A DNA stretch of 64,000 nt from JBALVT01 sp045110675 (GCA_045110675.1 JBGCGJ010000010.1:1-64000); one strand, 5' to 3'; positions 44,251 to 54,235 are shown, counted from the first letter of the stretch. Notes: generated from the letters alone by a model not told the origin. Made by a program: numbers and translations.

Positions 44251-47229
44251 ATGGAATCGAAGCACAAGACAGATCGGGAACACTCCACAGAGCAGCTTTT
44301 CTCGCTTGAAGAAAAGCAAGCTCAGGAACTTGAGGAAGCGCAAGAACAACTGGGCGCGACTGGAGGAAGCGATGAAGAATTGTTTCTTCAGAATATCTTC
44401 TATGACAAAGGTGAAGACGCTCAGGACGATAGACTCCTCTACTCCCAACCGGAACAGGAAGATAGCGCAGCCCGTGAGGCGAAAAACGACGACGCGTCAC
44501 AAGACACCGAGCGAACGTCGGAACTGCAGGGGATATTCAGGGCGGCTACTGGCGAGGCCAGCTCAAGTGTGCAAAATTCAAACAGCAACTTGGCAGATAG
44601 CGGAGCACAGCTAGATTCAAGCACTTTAACAGCCGCCGGAGAGAGGTCTCACGCTTTTAGAGGTGGATCAGTCTCACAAAGTGATCCCACATTGGTTGAT
44701 AGCGCGTCCACAGCGGGAAATGCCGACAGTGACATCAGCGCTGATTCCAATTCAATAAATACCAATGCGATTCCAGATGGCGATACAGACACAGTCAGTT
44801 ACTCAGAAAGCACAGGATCAATCACTATTGATGGTGAAGAGACTCCGGACAGCCAAGTCAATACAAACCCCAGTAGTGAAGCAGAATCTACGCCAATAGA
44901 AGCGTCTGAATCGGCAGCTTCTCCTCAGCCAGCAGCAGAAATATCTCAAGCATCAGCCGTTGAGGCGCCAGTTTCTATCGAAGCACCCATCAGCAATGTC
45001 AGCAATGTCAGCAATGAGCCTGAAAATGCGCAAGTAGAAGCGATCCGAACAACCGGACCCGTCGCCGGTGATAACAGCAATGATAGCTCAGACCCGGGTT
45101 CTGCCAAAGAAGTGCCTTCGTTCGTACTCACAGGCACAGTGGGAGACGTCATTGTCGAAGAAGCGGCAGGTAGCGATAGCTTAAATGCCGGGACCGGCAA
45201 CGATACAGAGTCAGCTGCAGCGCCTGTACCGTCTGAGCCTGTATCATCGGAACCTACACCGTCGGAACCTACACCGTCGGAACCATCTGAACCGGAAACC
45301 ACTGGGGAGGAAGGGGGAAATCCCGAGGAAGTTAATCCGCCTGTTACACCGGTCAATAATGACCCCACCGTTGGCAACGTTGATTTAGGTGCGACAACTC
45401 AGGAGACCGCAATCGTTTTTTCCGGAGAGTCGCTGTTAGCCAATGCAAGCGATTTAGATGGCGACAATCTGCAAGTGACAAAAGTATCTGTCCAATCAGA
45501 ATACGGAATTGTTACCGAAAACGGCGATGATACCTGGACATTTCAACCCGCTGCTGAGTTTTACGGAGACGACATTAGCCTCGAATTCTCAGTATCGGAT
45601 GGCACAAGCATCATTGGCGCCAGTGCCATCCTCGACGTCACACCCGCAACAGCCGAAAGACTTAGCCTGATCGGAACGGAAAACGCCGACACATTGGTAG
45701 GCAGCGAAACTAATGATCATATAGAAGGCAAAGGCGGCAACGACAGTCTCTATGGTGGTGAGGGCGACAACGTTCTTGACGGCGGTGAGGGCAACGACCG
45801 TCTTTACGCCCACAAAGGCGGCACCGATCATGTCAGCGGTGGCGCAGGCGACGACTTACTCTATATCGATGGCAATGACACTGTCGATGGCGGCGAAGGT
45901 AACGACCGGGTCTATACCTACGGCGAAGACGACGTGTCGCTGGACATCGGTGCTTCCAGCATCGAATCCGTGCAAGCACAAAGCAATGCCGATCATGAGA
46001 TCGACGCCAGCACCGCAGATGCCGGCGTACGCGTCAGTTTGCGCGGCGGTGACGATGAGGTCACGGGCTCCGATCACAACGACAGCATCAATACAGGCTG
46101 GGGTGACAATACCGTCGATGCCGGGGCCGGCAACGACAGCATCACCACCGGCGGCGGTAATGATGTCATCTCTGGCGGCGCGGGCAATGACAGCATCAAT
46201 GCCGGAGCCGGTGACAACACCATCGACGGCGGCGATGGCTCCGATCGCATCTACGCCCACAAAGGCGGCACCGACGACATCAGCGGTGGCGCCGGTGACG
46301 ACCTCCTCTACATCGACGGCAATGACACCGTCGATGGCGGCGAAGGTAACGACCGGGTCTATACCTACGGCGAAGACGACGTGTCGCTGGACATCGGTGC
46401 TTCCAGCATCGAATCCGTGCAAGCACAAAGCAATGCCGATCATGAGATCGACGCCAGCACCGCAGAGGCCGGCGTACGCGTCAGTTTGCGCGGCGGTGAC
46501 GATGAGGTCACAGGCTCCGATCACAACGACAGCATCAACGCTGGAACCGGGGATAACGTGATCGACGGGGGTGCCGGCAACGACAGCATCACCACCAGTG
46601 ACGGCGATGATGTCATCTCTGGTGGCTCCGGTAACGATACGCTCAAGGCCGGAACTGGAAACGATACTATCGATGGAGGCGCTGGCAGTGACCGCATCTA
46701 CGGTGGCGACGGTGCAGACACCATCTCTGGAGGTTTGGGCAATGACACCATGGACGGGGGACAGGGCAATGACACGCTGGTGTTGCAAGGATTCAGGTTC
46801 GAGTACGAGGTGACTCAAAACTCAGATAGCCAGTATACGATCACCGATACAGTCGAAGACCGAGATGGCTCTGATAAAGTGTCAAACTTCGAGCAGTTCC
46901 AGTTCGCGGATGTCACCTTAGACACCGAGGAAATTCTGCTTCCGGCGACAGAACCAGCACCGACGGTTAGCGGTGAGGAACTCTTGCAGACCATGGAGGC
47001 CAGCGCTGGTTTGGAAAGCGAAATGGGATGGGCAGAATCTGTACAAGTAGACGATTCGAGTTTTAGCACCACAACCGAGAGCGGCTGGGACTCCGGCACC
47101 GACTCCAGCGCGACTGAAACCGATCTAGCAGCAAGTGCAATGGATCTCACACCTGACACTTCCAGCGTCGTCACCATGACGGAAAGCGCAAATGCAGGAG
47201 TAGAGGGAACAGAAAACCTCGATGGCTAG
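44251..47229 (+). CDS. Large RTX (hemolysin-type) protein, likely type I secretion substrate
   Basis: A 992-residue acidic protein with no N-terminal signal, as expected of a type I substrate. A long Ser/Glu-rich spacer (about residues 10-365) leads to a cadherin-like/tandem-95 domain (about 370-465, with SDLDGDNLQVTKVSV). Nonapeptide calcium-binding repeats then run from about 480 to 846 (GGKGGNDSLYGG, GGAGNDTLKAG). A 447-bp near-identical tandem duplication lies inside them. The C-terminal YEVTQNSDSQYTITDTVED with FEQFQFADV resembles the RTX C-terminal export region. ATG at 44251 follows AGGTG, better than 44236. Divergent from its probable exporter. Confidence 0.9.
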   Translation: MESKHKTDREHSTEQLFSLEEKQAQELEEAQEQLGATGGSDEELFLQNIFYDKGEDAQDDRLLYSQPEQEDSAAREAKNDDASQDTERTSELQGIFRAATGEASSSVQNSNSNLADSGAQLDSSTLTAAGERSHAFRGGSVSQSDPTLVDSASTAGNADSDISADSNSINTNAIPDGDTDTVSYSESTGSITIDGEETPDSQVNTNPSSEAESTPIEASESAASPQPAAEISQASAVEAPVSIEAPISNVSNVSNEPENAQVEAIRTTGPVAGDNSNDSSDPGSAKEVPSFVLTGTVGDVIVEEAAGSDSLNAGTGNDTESAAAPVPSEPVSSEPTPSEPTPSEPSEPETTGEEGGNPEEVNPPVTPVNNDPTVGNVDLGATTQETAIVFSGESLLANASDLDGDNLQVTKVSVQSEYGIVTENGDDTWTFQPAAEFYGDDISLEFSVSDGTSIIGASAILDVTPATAERLSLIGTENADTLVGSETNDHIEGKGGNDSLYGGEGDNVLDGGEGNDRLYAHKGGTDHVSGGAGDDLLYIDGNDTVDGGEGNDRVYTYGEDDVSLDIGASSIESVQAQSNADHEIDASTADAGVRVSLRGGDDEVTGSDHNDSINTGWGDNTVDAGAGNDSITTGGGNDVISGGAGNDSINAGAGDNTIDGGDGSDRIYAHKGGTDDISGGAGDDLLYIDGNDTVDGGEGNDRVYTYGEDDVSLDIGASSIESVQAQSNADHEIDASTAEAGVRVSLRGGDDEVTGSDHNDSINAGTGDNVIDGGAGNDSITTSDGDDVISGGSGNDTLKAGTGNDTIDGGAGSDRIYGGDGADTISGGLGNDTMDGGQGNDTLVLQGFRFEYEVTQNSDSQYTITDTVEDRDGSDKVSNFEQFQFADVTLDTEEILLPATEPAPTVSGEELLQTMEASAGLESEMGWAESVQVDDSSFSTTTESGWDSGTDSSATETDLAASAMDLTPDTSSVVTMTESANAGVEGTENLDG
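45811..46257 (+). repeat. Tandem duplication in the RTX gene, copy 1
   Basis: A 447-bp (149-codon) unit beginning at HKGGTD. Its central part, 45871-46092, is nearly identical at DNA level to 46318-46539, which indicates a recent duplication. Confidence 0.85.
46258..46704 (+). repeat. Tandem duplication in the RTX gene, copy 2
   Basis: The adjacent second copy of the 447-bp unit. Differences from copy 1 are clustered at its ends; the middle differs at only a few bases, such as GCAGAT to GCAGAG and GTCACG to GTCACA. Confidence 0.85.
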
Positions 47230-47450
47230 CGACTGACCTGCATTCTTTAAGGAGCCGAACCCCGCTCGCAATCGCGAGCCGGGGACAATCTTTCCCTTCA
47301 GTAGAACATTGTTCCAGAATCCTAATGATGTTTGGAGCTGAAACATAAGACTACACCTGTGCTTAACACTGTGAATGCTTGATTCACAAGCAGGCCTATT
47401 TGAATTACCTTAGGAGACGGAGAAATCATCTAATTTGCGAGAATAGTTCG

Positions 47451-48236
47451 ATGCAGCCAGCCAAATTTGTGCACAGTTACGTTGACGCCTGGAATCGCCA
47501 GGATGCAAAAGCCATAGCAAATCATATGGCGGACAACGGCACCTACATGGACATCCCCGTCCACCAGAATATGTCTCGGCAAGAGCTGATCGACCACCTT
47601 GAAGAACTTTTCATTCGCGAGGCTTATTATTATAAGCTCAGCGGAGAAGTTCTATCGGGTGAAACAAGCATTGCTTTCCAGTACCAGGTATTCCCTAGAG
47701 ATTCCATGAACGAGCCAAAACCCACGCAAACCTGGTTCGGTGCGGAATTCATTACCCTTAGCAACGGCGAAGCAACAGAAATTGCCGATTACTATGAGCA
47801 GGTGGGCCAAAGCGCCCCTAGCAGCCCTATTGCAGCTGCGACCAGTGCCAATCGTATTCAACGCTACGCCAAATCTGGTCTAAGTGCGCCAAAAATGGAT
47901 CAGCTGAAGGAGCAAATCGGCCAACAGATGGAAACGCACAAAGTTTATCTGCATCCTGAGCTGACACTTCCTGATTTGGCGGACAAGTTGAACTGTACCG
48001 TCAACCATGTCTCACAGGCAATCAACGCCGGTTTTGGTGTTAGTTTCTTCGACTATATCAACGAGTACCGTGTGAATAACGCCATGGATCTTTTGCGAGA
48101 CAACGGCGTTGATTCCCGCACCGTTCTCAGCGTTGCCTTAGAAGTAGGGTTCAATAGTACGTCGACGTTTTATGTGGCGTTCAAAAAAGTCACTGGGAAA
48201 ACACCGGCAGAATACCGCCGCAGCCAAAACGAGTAG
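47451..48236 (+). CDS. AraC-family regulator with N-terminal NTF2/SnoaL-like domain
   Basis: A 261-residue protein with two parts. Residues 1-120 resemble an NTF2/SnoaL-like fold (VHSYVDAWNRQDAKAIANHMAD), a likely ligand-binding pocket. Residues about 160-258 are an AraC-type double helix-turn-helix (TLPDLADKLNCTVNHVSQAI and FNSTSTFYVAFKKVTGKTP). ATG at 47451 is chosen; a longer reading needs a TTG at 47379 and adds a basic non-conserved stretch. It is convergent with the GcvT-like gene, and is the only regulator in the flavoprotein island, so is probably its controller. Confidence 0.88.
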   Translation: MQPAKFVHSYVDAWNRQDAKAIANHMADNGTYMDIPVHQNMSRQELIDHLEELFIREAYYYKLSGEVLSGETSIAFQYQVFPRDSMNEPKPTQTWFGAEFITLSNGEATEIADYYEQVGQSAPSSPIAAATSANRIQRYAKSGLSAPKMDQLKEQIGQQMETHKVYLHPELTLPDLADKLNCTVNHVSQAINAGFGVSFFDYINEYRVNNAMDLLRDNGVDSRTVLSVALEVGFNSTSTFYVAFKKVTGKTPAEYRRSQNE

Positions 48237-48314
48237 CTTTTTTGGGACTTCGTCGACGCTTAGCCGGTCAGATAAGAAGCGAAGTAAACCGGTAGCCAGC
48301 AAGTCTAGGTCTTA

Positions 48315-49517
48315 CTAGAAATCCGCGGGCGGAGTGGTTTTCGCCCTATCAGGTGCCCAAAACGCTTGATCGATCTTCTCGCATCGAGCTACTTTGTTGT
48401 ACTGGCGAAGCTCTTTTTCATAATAGATTTCTGCCCATAATTCGCCGCCAAGAGCTTCTGTTTTGATCATGGCAAGTGCAATATTTGCTTTAACCGCAGG
48501 CGACCACATTGCTGAGGTGACATAGCCCACCTCCCTGGAGCAGCTCTTGTTTGAATATATGTACGCACCGTCGGCAACCTTGTTCCCTTCTATGTCCAAT
48601 TTGGTGAGGGTATAGGTTGGGCCTCGATCCCTGTCTTCCAACAGTGCCTGCCTACCATTGAAATGCGGTTTTTTAAAATCCACCAACCAACCAAGATTCA
48701 ACTCGAAGGGTGTTTGATCGTGCTGAAAATGAACGGTTTTCAGAGCTTCGTTAAATTCCATATCTGGCATGATGAATCCCGCTTCCAACCTGGCCATGTT
48801 AGTGGCTGCTTCTCCGTAAGGTTGAATTCCATAGTTCTCTCCCACGGCATATAGGGCATCCCAAAGCTCGATCGCCCGGCTTGGCTCGATCCAGAGTTCG
48901 TAGCCCAAATCCCCTGTAAAACCAGTGCGAGATATCATCAAAGTCGTACCAGCAAAATCGTAATGCCGGATTTGAAACGGTTTGAGCGTTTCAATAGCGA
49001 TCAAATCCATAGCTCTCAAAACGGCACAAGAAGTGGGTCCTTGCAGAGACAAGGCGGCGATCTCATCAGTCTGGTCTTCAATGGTTAGCTGGGAAAAACC
49101 ATAGCTAGCCTTCTTTAACCATGCCAAGCTGGGACTCCCACAGGTCATCATGTACTTTTCGGGGCCGAGTTTGAAAATGGTGCCGTCATCAATCACCCGA
49201 CCCTCTTCGGTGCACCAGCAAACGTAGGTAACACGATGTTCCTTCATGTTCGCGATATTTCTGGTGACCATTCTATTGAGCATCGCCTGAGCATCTGACC
49301 CTTCCACGAGGTACTTTTGCATCGGAGAAATATCGTAAGTGCCACAACTGTTGCGGATACAAAAGTATTCGTATTCGGCATCGTAGTAGTAATCTGAAAA
49401 CTTATAGCCATTCCATGACGACCAGGCATCACGCAAATTGAGCGGTGCCTGGCGCTCATGAAATGGCGACAGCTTGAGTCGCTCCCCCGCGTAGAAATCT
49501 ATGTTATCAGCGGTCAT
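48315..49517 (-). CDS. GcvT/aminomethyltransferase family, folate-dependent demethylase-like
   Basis: A 400-residue GcvT-fold protein. The folate-binding features CGTYDISPMQKYLVEG (near residue 58) and RTGFTGDLGYELWI (near residue 200) are clear, and the C-terminal barrel contains REVGYVTSAMWSP. The family contains the glycine cleavage T-protein and other tetrahydrofolate-linked demethylases acting on methylated sulfur, nitrogen or aryl compounds. No glycine-cleavage P or H protein genes are nearby, so a demethylase role in a catabolic pathway is more likely than glycine cleavage. It lies 4 bp from the flavoprotein gene that precedes it on the minus strand. Confidence 0.85.
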   Translation of the reverse strand: MTADNIDFYAGERLKLSPFHERQAPLNLRDAWSSWNGYKFSDYYYDAEYEYFCIRNSCGTYDISPMQKYLVEGSDAQAMLNRMVTRNIANMKEHRVTYVCWCTEEGRVIDDGTIFKLGPEKYMMTCGSPSLAWLKKASYGFSQLTIEDQTDEIAALSLQGPTSCAVLRAMDLIAIETLKPFQIRHYDFAGTTLMISRTGFTGDLGYELWIEPSRAIELWDALYAVGENYGIQPYGEAATNMARLEAGFIMPDMEFNEALKTVHFQHDQTPFELNLGWLVDFKKPHFNGRQALLEDRDRGPTYTLTKLDIEGNKVADGAYIYSNKSCSREVGYVTSAMWSPAVKANIALAMIKTEALGGELWAEIYYEKELRQYNKVARCEKIDQAFWAPDRAKTTPPADF

Positions 49518-49520
49518 AAG

Positions 49521-51143
49521 TTATTCGTCATAACAGTCGTCCATGGGAACCGTGTTCGGCCGTTTGAGGTCCAGCAAAATTTCCCGGGCCGCATTTGCAC
49601 CGCAAGCGGCCGACACACCGCCACCGGGATGCGTGGAAGAACCGCACATGTACATATTTTTCACTGGCATTCGATATTGCGCGTAACCGGGGAAAGGTCG
49701 ATTGAAAAGTAGTTGATCAATGGTCAGCTCACCCTGAAAAATATTACCTTCTGTTAGCCCTACCTCTGCTTCAATTTCATGAGGCGTCCGCACCTCCATA
49801 TGCACAATCAATTTTTTAAAACCCGGCGCATATCGTTCAATTTTATCGATCACGGTTTGACCAAACTGGTCTCGCTTCTCAGGTGTCCAGGGGCCATCTG
49901 CGAGCTCGGCGGGGCAGTACTGGATAAAATTGGACATCCAGTGTTTGCCTGGAGGAGCGACGGTGGGATCCCAAGCTGAGGGAATCACAGATTCGATAAA
50001 TGGATCATCTGACCAGCGCCCGCGCTTCCAACAATCGTAAGCTCTTTCCATCGTTTCTAAGGAACCACAAAATCCTTGGCCACCACGATTGATATAGCGA
50101 TTATTCTCAACACCAGTGAATTTTGGCAATGCCGATAAGGCGATATTCACTTTGCCGGAGGAACCGCGAATTTTAAAGTTTTCGGCCCGCTCGTATATAC
50201 CTTCTGGCAAGTCCTTCTTATCCATAACCTTGGTGAACGTGCGCTTTGCATCGAGATTGGACACTATCGTGGAAGCGAAAACTTCCTCTCCACTTTCCAG
50301 CGCAACTCCCATAGCACGACCGTGCTTCACAATGATCTGGTCGACACCTGCATTGGTGCGGATTTCCCCTCCGGCTTCACCCAACGCTCCGACGATAGCA
50401 TTGGAAATGGCCCCCATACCACCGCGCGCCAAACCCCATGCGCCAATACTGCCGTCTACATCGCCCATTACATGGTGCAGAAGAATATAAGCCGAACCCG
50501 GAGAATACACTCCTAAGGCGGTTCCTATAATGCCGGGGCTCGCCATCGCTGCTTTTATCAGATCGTCTTCAAAGTAGTCTTCAAGAAATTCAGCGGCGCT
50601 CATGGTGAAAAAGCGAACGTACTCGTAGAGTTCTTTTTCTCCCAGGGACCAGAATTCCTTGGCCAGGAACAGCAATTCCCGGATATCTCGCGGTCTCATA
50701 GAAGTAGGATCTGGTGGCGTGCGCAGCAGTGTTTTGCGAATCAGCTGCGCGTAACGATTGAGATCCGCTTGAAAGCGGAACATCGCGTCGGCGTCGTGAG
50801 CTGATCGGGCTCGCAGCGCATTGTAATCAGCTCCCTCAGAATGGTAGTTCACCAAAGTATCGCCGGCAGTATCAGCAAAACTAACCGTCCCAAGATACGG
50901 CACCAGCAGTAATCCGTGGCGAGTCAGATTCAAGTCGCGGTGGATGGACTGTCGCATCATCGAGCACACATAGGAACAGCTAGAATAAATCCAACCGTCG
51001 TGCATCTCACGTGAGACCGCTGCACCACCAATGTAATCGTTTTTCTCGACTACCAGCACATCAAGGCCCGCTTTGGCCAAGTAAGTAGCGTTGGTGAGGC
51101 CGTTGTGCCCTGCACCAATAATAATCGCGTCGTAGTGCTTCAC
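49521..51143 (-). CDS. PYROXD2-like FAD-dependent oxidoreductase 1
   Basis: A 540-residue flavoprotein of the phytoene-desaturase/PYROXD2-like type. The N-terminal Rossmann motif is IIGAGHNGLTNATYLAKAG, and a C-terminal FAD-binding segment reads YMCGSSTHPGGGVSAACG. The substrate is unknown. GTG start at 51143 overlaps the next upstream gene by 4 bp. A second, related protein is encoded by that upstream gene, so they may act as a pair. Confidence 0.88.
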   Translation of the reverse strand: MKHYDAIIIGAGHNGLTNATYLAKAGLDVLVVEKNDYIGGAAVSREMHDGWIYSSCSYVCSMMRQSIHRDLNLTRHGLLLVPYLGTVSFADTAGDTLVNYHSEGADYNALRARSAHDADAMFRFQADLNRYAQLIRKTLLRTPPDPTSMRPRDIRELLFLAKEFWSLGEKELYEYVRFFTMSAAEFLEDYFEDDLIKAAMASPGIIGTALGVYSPGSAYILLHHVMGDVDGSIGAWGLARGGMGAISNAIVGALGEAGGEIRTNAGVDQIIVKHGRAMGVALESGEEVFASTIVSNLDAKRTFTKVMDKKDLPEGIYERAENFKIRGSSGKVNIALSALPKFTGVENNRYINRGGQGFCGSLETMERAYDCWKRGRWSDDPFIESVIPSAWDPTVAPPGKHWMSNFIQYCPAELADGPWTPEKRDQFGQTVIDKIERYAPGFKKLIVHMEVRTPHEIEAEVGLTEGNIFQGELTIDQLLFNRPFPGYAQYRMPVKNMYMCGSSTHPGGGVSAACGANAAREILLDLKRPNTVPMDDCYDE

Positions 51144-52684
51144 TTGAGAATCTCTTTCGCGGCATTGTGGCCGCCGGCACCGACGAGGTCACCACCGGGA
51201 TGACTGCCCGCGCCGCACAGATGGAGTCCGGCTATAGGCGTTCTGTACTGCGCTGCGCCATAAGTGGGGCGCATCATAAGGAGTTGATCCATGGCGAACT
51301 CCGTATGATGCCAATGCCCGCCGGTAACATTCCAATCGTTCTCTAAATCCAGTGGGGTGAGCAATTCAGCATGCAGCAATAAGCTCCGCAGCTTAGGAGC
51401 GTAACGACACAAGGTATCCAACAACTGCTCTAACAGTGCACTGCGCGCAGTTTCATCCCATCCTTTCGTCAGGCTGTAAGGGATATACATAACATGCGCG
51501 GAGAGCACATGCTGACCCGCAGGTGCCAATGAAGGATTAGACAAACTGGGAATTAATACTTCCATAACGACTTCAGACGGGCACTCACCGTACTTGGCAT
51601 CGTCGTATGCAAATTCGATCGTATCCATGTCAGGCGCAATAATGAGGCGTCCACTGGGATCGTCCAAGCCGGTAAACTCAGGAACACCATCGAGAGCCAA
51701 ATGCAATTTCGCTACGAAACCTTCGGTTCGAAGCCGGCGGATACGGTTGCTAAATTCAATTTCCAGATGCTCAACTCCAACCAACTGCTCGAAAGTACGC
51801 TTGGGATCGGTGGCAGAGATAATTCGTTTTGCGGTAATGCGATTATGATCAGCAAGCTCAACACCTGTCGCTCTCTGACCATTTTCATCCCCTTCAATCG
51901 TGATCGATTTTACAGGGGAGGCTGTTCTAATTTGCACTCCGGAGCGAGTTGCAGACTCCGCTAGGGCATTTACCAGCGCCTCTACTCCTCCGACAGGAAT
52001 ACTATGCGCTCCGTTGTGCTCACCTGTCATTCGATAAAGCATCGTTAACACGGTGTTATTCGGCGATCGTGGCGCCTGGGAGGAACCTATCAATCCGTCC
52101 CAACTCAGAAGCGCTTTTAGACCAGGGTGGTCAAAGTTCTCATCCATTAAGTCTCGGGCAGGTAACGCAGCAACACGCAGAAACTCTCGCATATCGGCCT
52201 TGCCCAGAAGACGCAATTTGAGGCCTATTTGAGCAAAGGTCAGCAGCTCCTTAATGGTATTGTTTCCGATTCGAGGCATCGTTCTCAGCCACGATGGCTC
52301 CAGCGCTTTGGCGAACTTCGCAAGCTGAGCTAGATAGCGCTGGTAAGCTGAAGCGTCTGACTCCGAAGCCCCCGTGACTGTCCCGTCGTGAGTAGAAACA
52401 TGATTTCCTTGAATATCCAAACTCACTGTCGGCAAGACTTCAACAGCAGGCACATAGCCATACTGAGCCAAATCTAACTCATCGACTATCTGCGCAGAAA
52501 AGTGGTTCAGCGAATGAGCAACGCTTACATGAAATCCCGGACAAAATTCACGGGTAGCGGCGAGGCCACCCAACTTGTGTGAAGCTTCTAAAAGCAGTAC
52601 CTTTTGCCCGGCGCGGCCGAGATAGGCTGCGCACACGAGACCGTTGTGGCCACCACCAATAATAATCGTATCGAAATCAGTCAC
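51140..52684 (-). CDS. PYROXD2-like FAD-dependent oxidoreductase 2
   Basis: A 514-residue relative of the downstream flavoprotein, with IIGGGHNGLVCAAYLGRAG near the N-terminus and HLCGAGSHPGGDLVGAGG near the C-terminus. Start is taken as GTG at 52684, which places the Rossmann motif at residue 6 as expected. The longer frame to a TTG at 52762 adds a poorly matching leader. It begins the three-gene minus-strand unit and is divergent from the PuuB-like flavoprotein, with the 14-bp repeat array between. Confidence 0.87.
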   Translation of the reverse strand: MTDFDTIIIGGGHNGLVCAAYLGRAGQKVLLLEASHKLGGLAATREFCPGFHVSVAHSLNHFSAQIVDELDLAQYGYVPAVEVLPTVSLDIQGNHVSTHDGTVTGASESDASAYQRYLAQLAKFAKALEPSWLRTMPRIGNNTIKELLTFAQIGLKLRLLGKADMREFLRVAALPARDLMDENFDHPGLKALLSWDGLIGSSQAPRSPNNTVLTMLYRMTGEHNGAHSIPVGGVEALVNALAESATRSGVQIRTASPVKSITIEGDENGQRATGVELADHNRITAKRIISATDPKRTFEQLVGVEHLEIEFSNRIRRLRTEGFVAKLHLALDGVPEFTGLDDPSGRLIIAPDMDTIEFAYDDAKYGECPSEVVMEVLIPSLSNPSLAPAGQHVLSAHVMYIPYSLTKGWDETARSALLEQLLDTLCRYAPKLRSLLLHAELLTPLDLENDWNVTGGHWHHTEFAMDQLLMMRPTYGAAQYRTPIAGLHLCGAGSHPGGDLVGAGGHNAAKEILK

Positions 52685-52803
52685 GAAAAAGCGGTCGCCC
52701 AAAGATGATGTGCTAAAAGGGTAATCACAGACTACAGCGCCTACAACCGCGCCTATACGCAAAGAATTTTTTGCTAAAAGTGAATGCTAGCATCATCGAA
52801 ACT

Positions 52804-52910
52804 ATGACCTTGTAACTGTAAGCTTGCAACTATGAGTTTCTACTACGAGCTTGTAACTACGAGCTTGTAACTACAAGCTGATAACTATGACCGTAACCAC
52901 GACCTTTGAG
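52804..52910. repeat. Degenerate 14-bp tandem repeat array
   Basis: About eight units of a 14-bp sequence related to ACGAGCTTGTAACT lie in the region between two divergent flavoprotein genes. Two adjacent copies at 52845-52858 and 52859-52872 are identical; others differ by a few bases or are 1-2 bp shorter. The array ends 7 bp before the downstream start codon and could hold repeated regulator sites. Confidence 0.75.
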
Positions 52911-52917
52911 TAAGACT

Positions 52918-54222
52918 ATGTTCGGATTGAGACTACCACAAAACACTCAGGATCACGCCCCATCTTACTATGCGGCAACATCCAACCACCCTACCCCTTA
53001 CCCGAAACTGGATCAGGCGATAGATGCAGAAATTGTGATCGTGGGCGGCGGTTTTACCGGTGTGAATACAATGCTCGAGCTTTCCGAGCGAGGCCATAAA
53101 GTTGTGCTGTTGGAGGCTAATCGTTTGTGCTGGGGAGCTAGCGGCAGGAATGGTGGCCAGATTATTGGTGGCATTGGGCACAGTGCCAGCCAATTCAAAA
53201 ACACAATAGGCGAGAGTGGCGTTCAATCCATCTATGACATGGGCATTGAGTGCGTCGACATCATTCGGGAGCGTGTAGAGAAATATTCAATCGACTGCGA
53301 CATCAAGTGGGGTTACTGCGATGTGGCAATAAAGCCGCGACACATGCGCTGGTTTGAAGAGACCAGGCGTGAGGAACGCGACAGCGGATATCCACACCCT
53401 CTGCAACTACTAGACAAGGACGAAGTTAAAGAATTTGTCGGCTCAGACTCATACATTGGCGGTCTGTACAATCCCACTGGAGGTGGCCACCTACATTCGA
53501 TGAACCTCTGTCTTGGCGAAGCCCGAGCCGCGCAAGATCTAGGGGCGAGGATTTTTGAACTCTCCGAGGTGCTACGAATCACCGAGGGCAAGAAAGTCAC
53601 GGTGCACACAGCAGAAGGATCAGTGACAGCCGATACCCTGGTATTGTGTGGCAATGGATACATGAAGGACTTGGTACCAAAGCTCGCCAAGCGAGTGCTG
53701 CCGGCAAGTAGTTGCGTAGTCGCCACTGAATCGCTATCTCCGGACTTAGCTGCGTCAGTACTGCCAAGGGATGTCGCAGTTTGCGACCCTCGCACCGCTT
53801 TGGATTATTTTAGGCTTACCGAAGATCGTAGGATGTTGTTCGGGGGGTTATCAAACTATACCGGGCTGGTACCCACCAATTACTCAGAAGTTATGCGACG
53901 CAAGATGCTAAAGATCTTTCCGCAACTCGAGGGAGTTAACATCGACTACGCCTGGCATGGGCAAATGGGAATCGGGCTGAATCGTATGCCGCAGCTGGGT
54001 AACCTTGCCCCTAACATCTACTACATACAAGCCTATTCAGGGCATGGGGTGGCACCCACACACATGATGGCACGGATTACTGCGCAAGCTATCTGCAAAG
54101 AGGACGACCGTTTTGCCATGATGAGCAAGATTCGACACTGGCCCTTTCCAGGTGGGCGCTATCTACGCCGCCCAGGCATGGCTTTGGGAATGCTCTATTT
54201 CAAAGCGAAAGATTATCTTTAA
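52918..54222 (+). CDS. PuuB-like FAD-dependent amine oxidoreductase
   Basis: A 434-residue DAO-family flavoprotein. The FAD-binding motif EIVIVGGGFTGVNTMLELSE is near residue 40, followed by LEANRLCWGASGRNGGQ, typical of the gamma-glutamylputrescine oxidase/glycine-oxidase-like group. It may oxidise a secondary amine or N-methyl compound. ATG at 52918 with GAG 7 bp upstream is preferred to a TTG at 52906. Divergent from the two PYROXD2-like genes, it is followed by a convergent DsbA-like gene. Confidence 0.88.
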   Translation: MFGLRLPQNTQDHAPSYYAATSNHPTPYPKLDQAIDAEIVIVGGGFTGVNTMLELSERGHKVVLLEANRLCWGASGRNGGQIIGGIGHSASQFKNTIGESGVQSIYDMGIECVDIIRERVEKYSIDCDIKWGYCDVAIKPRHMRWFEETRREERDSGYPHPLQLLDKDEVKEFVGSDSYIGGLYNPTGGGHLHSMNLCLGEARAAQDLGARIFELSEVLRITEGKKVTVHTAEGSVTADTLVLCGNGYMKDLVPKLAKRVLPASSCVVATESLSPDLAASVLPRDVAVCDPRTALDYFRLTEDRRMLFGGLSNYTGLVPTNYSEVMRRKMLKIFPQLEGVNIDYAWHGQMGIGLNRMPQLGNLAPNIYYIQAYSGHGVAPTHMMARITAQAICKEDDRFAMMSKIRHWPFPGGRYLRRPGMALGMLYFKAKDYL

Positions 54223-54235
54223 GCAGTGAAGCAAA

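Noticed and set aside
45752..46818. Long open frames on both strands inside the RTX repeat region
   Set aside because: They are shadows produced by the biased, repeated codon composition of the Gly/Asp repeats.
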